Origin: JAAYBY01 sp964654125
Lineage (GTDB): Bacteria > Bacillota > Clostridia > Saccharofermentanales > UBA5734
DNA length: 15,821 nt
Direction: 5' to 3'
NCBI GenBank assembly: GCA_964654125.1
Contig: CAZZGG010000059.1
Location: 1-15,821, forward strand
Shown here: positions 14,760 to 15,821 of the stretch, piece by piece
Layout of the letters: the number at the start of each line of letters is the position of its first letter
Position numbering within the stretch: position 1 is the stretch's first letter
Translations under genes and position numbers: made by a program
Notes under the pieces: generated by a model
Database searches by the model: none
Seen by the model: the letters and a program-made list of their open reading frames with translations, nothing else
What the model was told of the DNA's origin: nothing

Positions 14760-14801
14760 GTGCAAATATAAGAATCTATGGCTATAATGGGTTAAAGAAC
14801 C
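14760..14801 (+). promoter_or_regulatory. Candidate promoter for the DUF5107 gene
   Basis: A perfect TATAAT -10 box lies at 14783-14788. The -35 position at 17-nt spacing (14760-14765, GTGCAA) is poor. Transcription would start near 14795, about 45 nt ahead of ATG 14840. A small dyad GGTT-AAAG-AACC (14790-14801) overlaps the expected start point. The long 189-nt spacer, compared with 10-107 nt elsewhere in the window, supports a separate or additional promoter here. Confidence 0.4.
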
Positions 14802-14839
14802 GCTTGGTCTGCACAAAAAGGTAATAGGAGTGATAAGTA

Positions 14840-15821
14840 ATGTCGACATTAAAGTTCACCAGCTTTGAGATGCCATCTGCTGATCTGGGCAAACTGAACC
14901 CCTTGCCGGATCTGAAAAAAACAGTTGATGCTCATGCCTCTATTCCAATTGATGAAACAACAGTAACAAAAGAAGAAGCACAGTATATGGGCTGGGGCCG
15001 GGTTAACGGCATCCTGCCTTATTTAATCCAGGACGGTTATGACAGGAATAAGAAAATGAAAGCCTGGCATGCCGCTGTTTTGGAAAATGATTATATCAAG
15101 GCCACCTTTATGCCGGAAATCGGCGGCCGGCTCTGGTCCTTGATCGATAAGACAACAGGCCGGGAGCTACTCCAGAGTAATCCTGTTTTCCAGCCCTGTA
15201 ACCTGGGCCTACGCAATGCCTGGGTGTCCGGGGGTGTGGAGTGGAACATCGGGATAATCGGCCATACGCCCTTTACAGTTGATCATATGTTTGCCGAGGA
15301 GCTGGAGCTGGCCGACGGCACTCCGGTCCTGCGCATGTTCCAATATGAACGTATCCGCCGCCTGACCTACAGGATAGAAGCCATGCTGCCCCAAGATTCG
15401 CGCTATCTTTTTGTCAGGGTGCGGATTGATAATACGACAGCTGAAGATACGGCTGTGTACTGGTGGAGCAATATTGCTGTTGATGAAAGGGAGGATGTCA
15501 GGGTCCTGGTGCCTTCTGATAAGTCCTATCGCTGGGGCTATGGTGGCAACCTGAGCAAGATCACCATTCCTTATGTCACGGTCAAGGGTGAGGAGCTGCG
15601 TGGCGAAAGCAAGCGGGAAGGTATCTTGAATTGGGATATCAGCCGCACTACTGAACTGCCCCAGGCCATGGACTTCTTCTTTGATATACCAGATGGACAA
15701 AGGCGCTGGATCTCAGCTGTCGATGGTGAAGGTTATGGCTTTATCCAGACCTCAACCGATATTCTGAAAGGCCGCAAGCTCTTTGTCTGGGGCATGGGTG
15801 CCGGAGGCAGGAACTGGCAGA
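14840..15821 (+). CDS. DUF5107 domain protein (3' end beyond window)
   Basis: The reading frame is open from ATG 14840 to the end of the window (327 codons), so the gene is cut. ATG is preceded by TAGGAG at 14825-14830. The diagnostic block runs from about residue 82 to 140: ENDYIKATFMPEIGGRLWS, DKTTGRELLQSNPVFQP, LGLRNAWVSGG and VEWNIGIIGHTPF. It matches the DUF5107 domain, a galactose-mutarotase-like beta-sandwich that in full-length proteins is normally followed by a long helical (TPR-like) part of several hundred residues (family knowledge). No signal peptide is present. Its activity is unknown to me; the mutarotase-like fold and the operon context suggest carbohydrate binding or processing. 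It probably has its own promoter. Confidence 0.88.
   Translation, partial: MSTLKFTSFEMPSADLGKLNPLPDLKKTVDAHASIPIDETTVTKEEAQYMGWGRVNGILPYLIQDGYDRNKKMKAWHAAVLENDYIKATFMPEIGGRLWSLIDKTTGRELLQSNPVFQPCNLGLRNAWVSGGVEWNIGIIGHTPFTVDHMFAEELELADGTPVLRMFQYERIRRLTYRIEAMLPQDSRYLFVRVRIDNTTAEDTAVYWWSNIAVDEREDVRVLVPSDKSYRWGYGGNLSKITIPYVTVKGEELRGESKREGILNWDISRTTELPQAMDFFFDIPDGQRRWISAVDGEGYGFIQTSTDILKGRKLFVWGMGAGGRNWQ

Noticed and set aside
15209..15700. Minus-strand open frame of 163 codons
   Set aside because: It lies wholly inside the DUF5107 gene, which shows strong family motifs on the plus strand; no family is recognisable in the minus-strand translation.

Overview
The window reads as a scaffold from a Gram-positive anaerobe, most likely a clostridial Bacillota (inference). 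Three things support this: purine-rich Shine-Dalgarno boxes 5-10 nt ahead of nearly every start, an LplB/YtcP/LipO-type sugar ABC importer, and a lipoprotein with a Thr/Ala-rich linker after the lipobox. All fifteen recognised genes lie on the plus strand, mostly 10-50 nt apart, so it looks like one long catabolic operon or a few nested units. Three runs of N (1027-1036, 2653-2752, 9632-9731) mark assembly gaps. Each falls inside a gene, and what flanks them suggests their true lengths are not those shown.

Layout: 1-2652 holds the importer: the end of one permease, a second permease, and the front part of its lipoprotein solute-binding protein. After the 100-N gap come three Asp-box (BNR, sialidase-like) beta-propeller genes (2753-6124) and a different propeller protein of the GH32/GH43-like kind (6164-7531). 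Next are a uroporphyrinogen-decarboxylase-superfamily protein (7547-8653), an HpcH/HpaI-family class II aldolase (8701-9498), an aldo/keto reductase broken by a gap (9516-10316) and a class III aminotransferase (10333-11652). A fourth Asp-box propeller (11663-12664) is a close paralogue of the one beginning at the gap. It is followed by an amidohydrolase_2-family metal hydrolase (12683-13690) and a DapA/NanA-family aldolase (13739-14650). After a 189-nt spacer with a candidate promoter, a DUF5107 protein begins (14840) and runs off the end.

Working model (inference): the importer brings in an oligosaccharide. The propeller proteins carry no signal peptides and would act on it in the cytoplasm. 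The released, probably acidic and modified sugar would then be processed by the hydrolase, reductase, aminotransferase and two unrelated aldolases. The set does not match a known sialic-acid pathway: no NanE or NanK homologue is present, and the propellers lack an obvious FRIP motif. The substrate is therefore unknown, and this is the most interesting aspect of the window. No tRNA, rRNA, CRISPR array, transposase or regulator gene was found.
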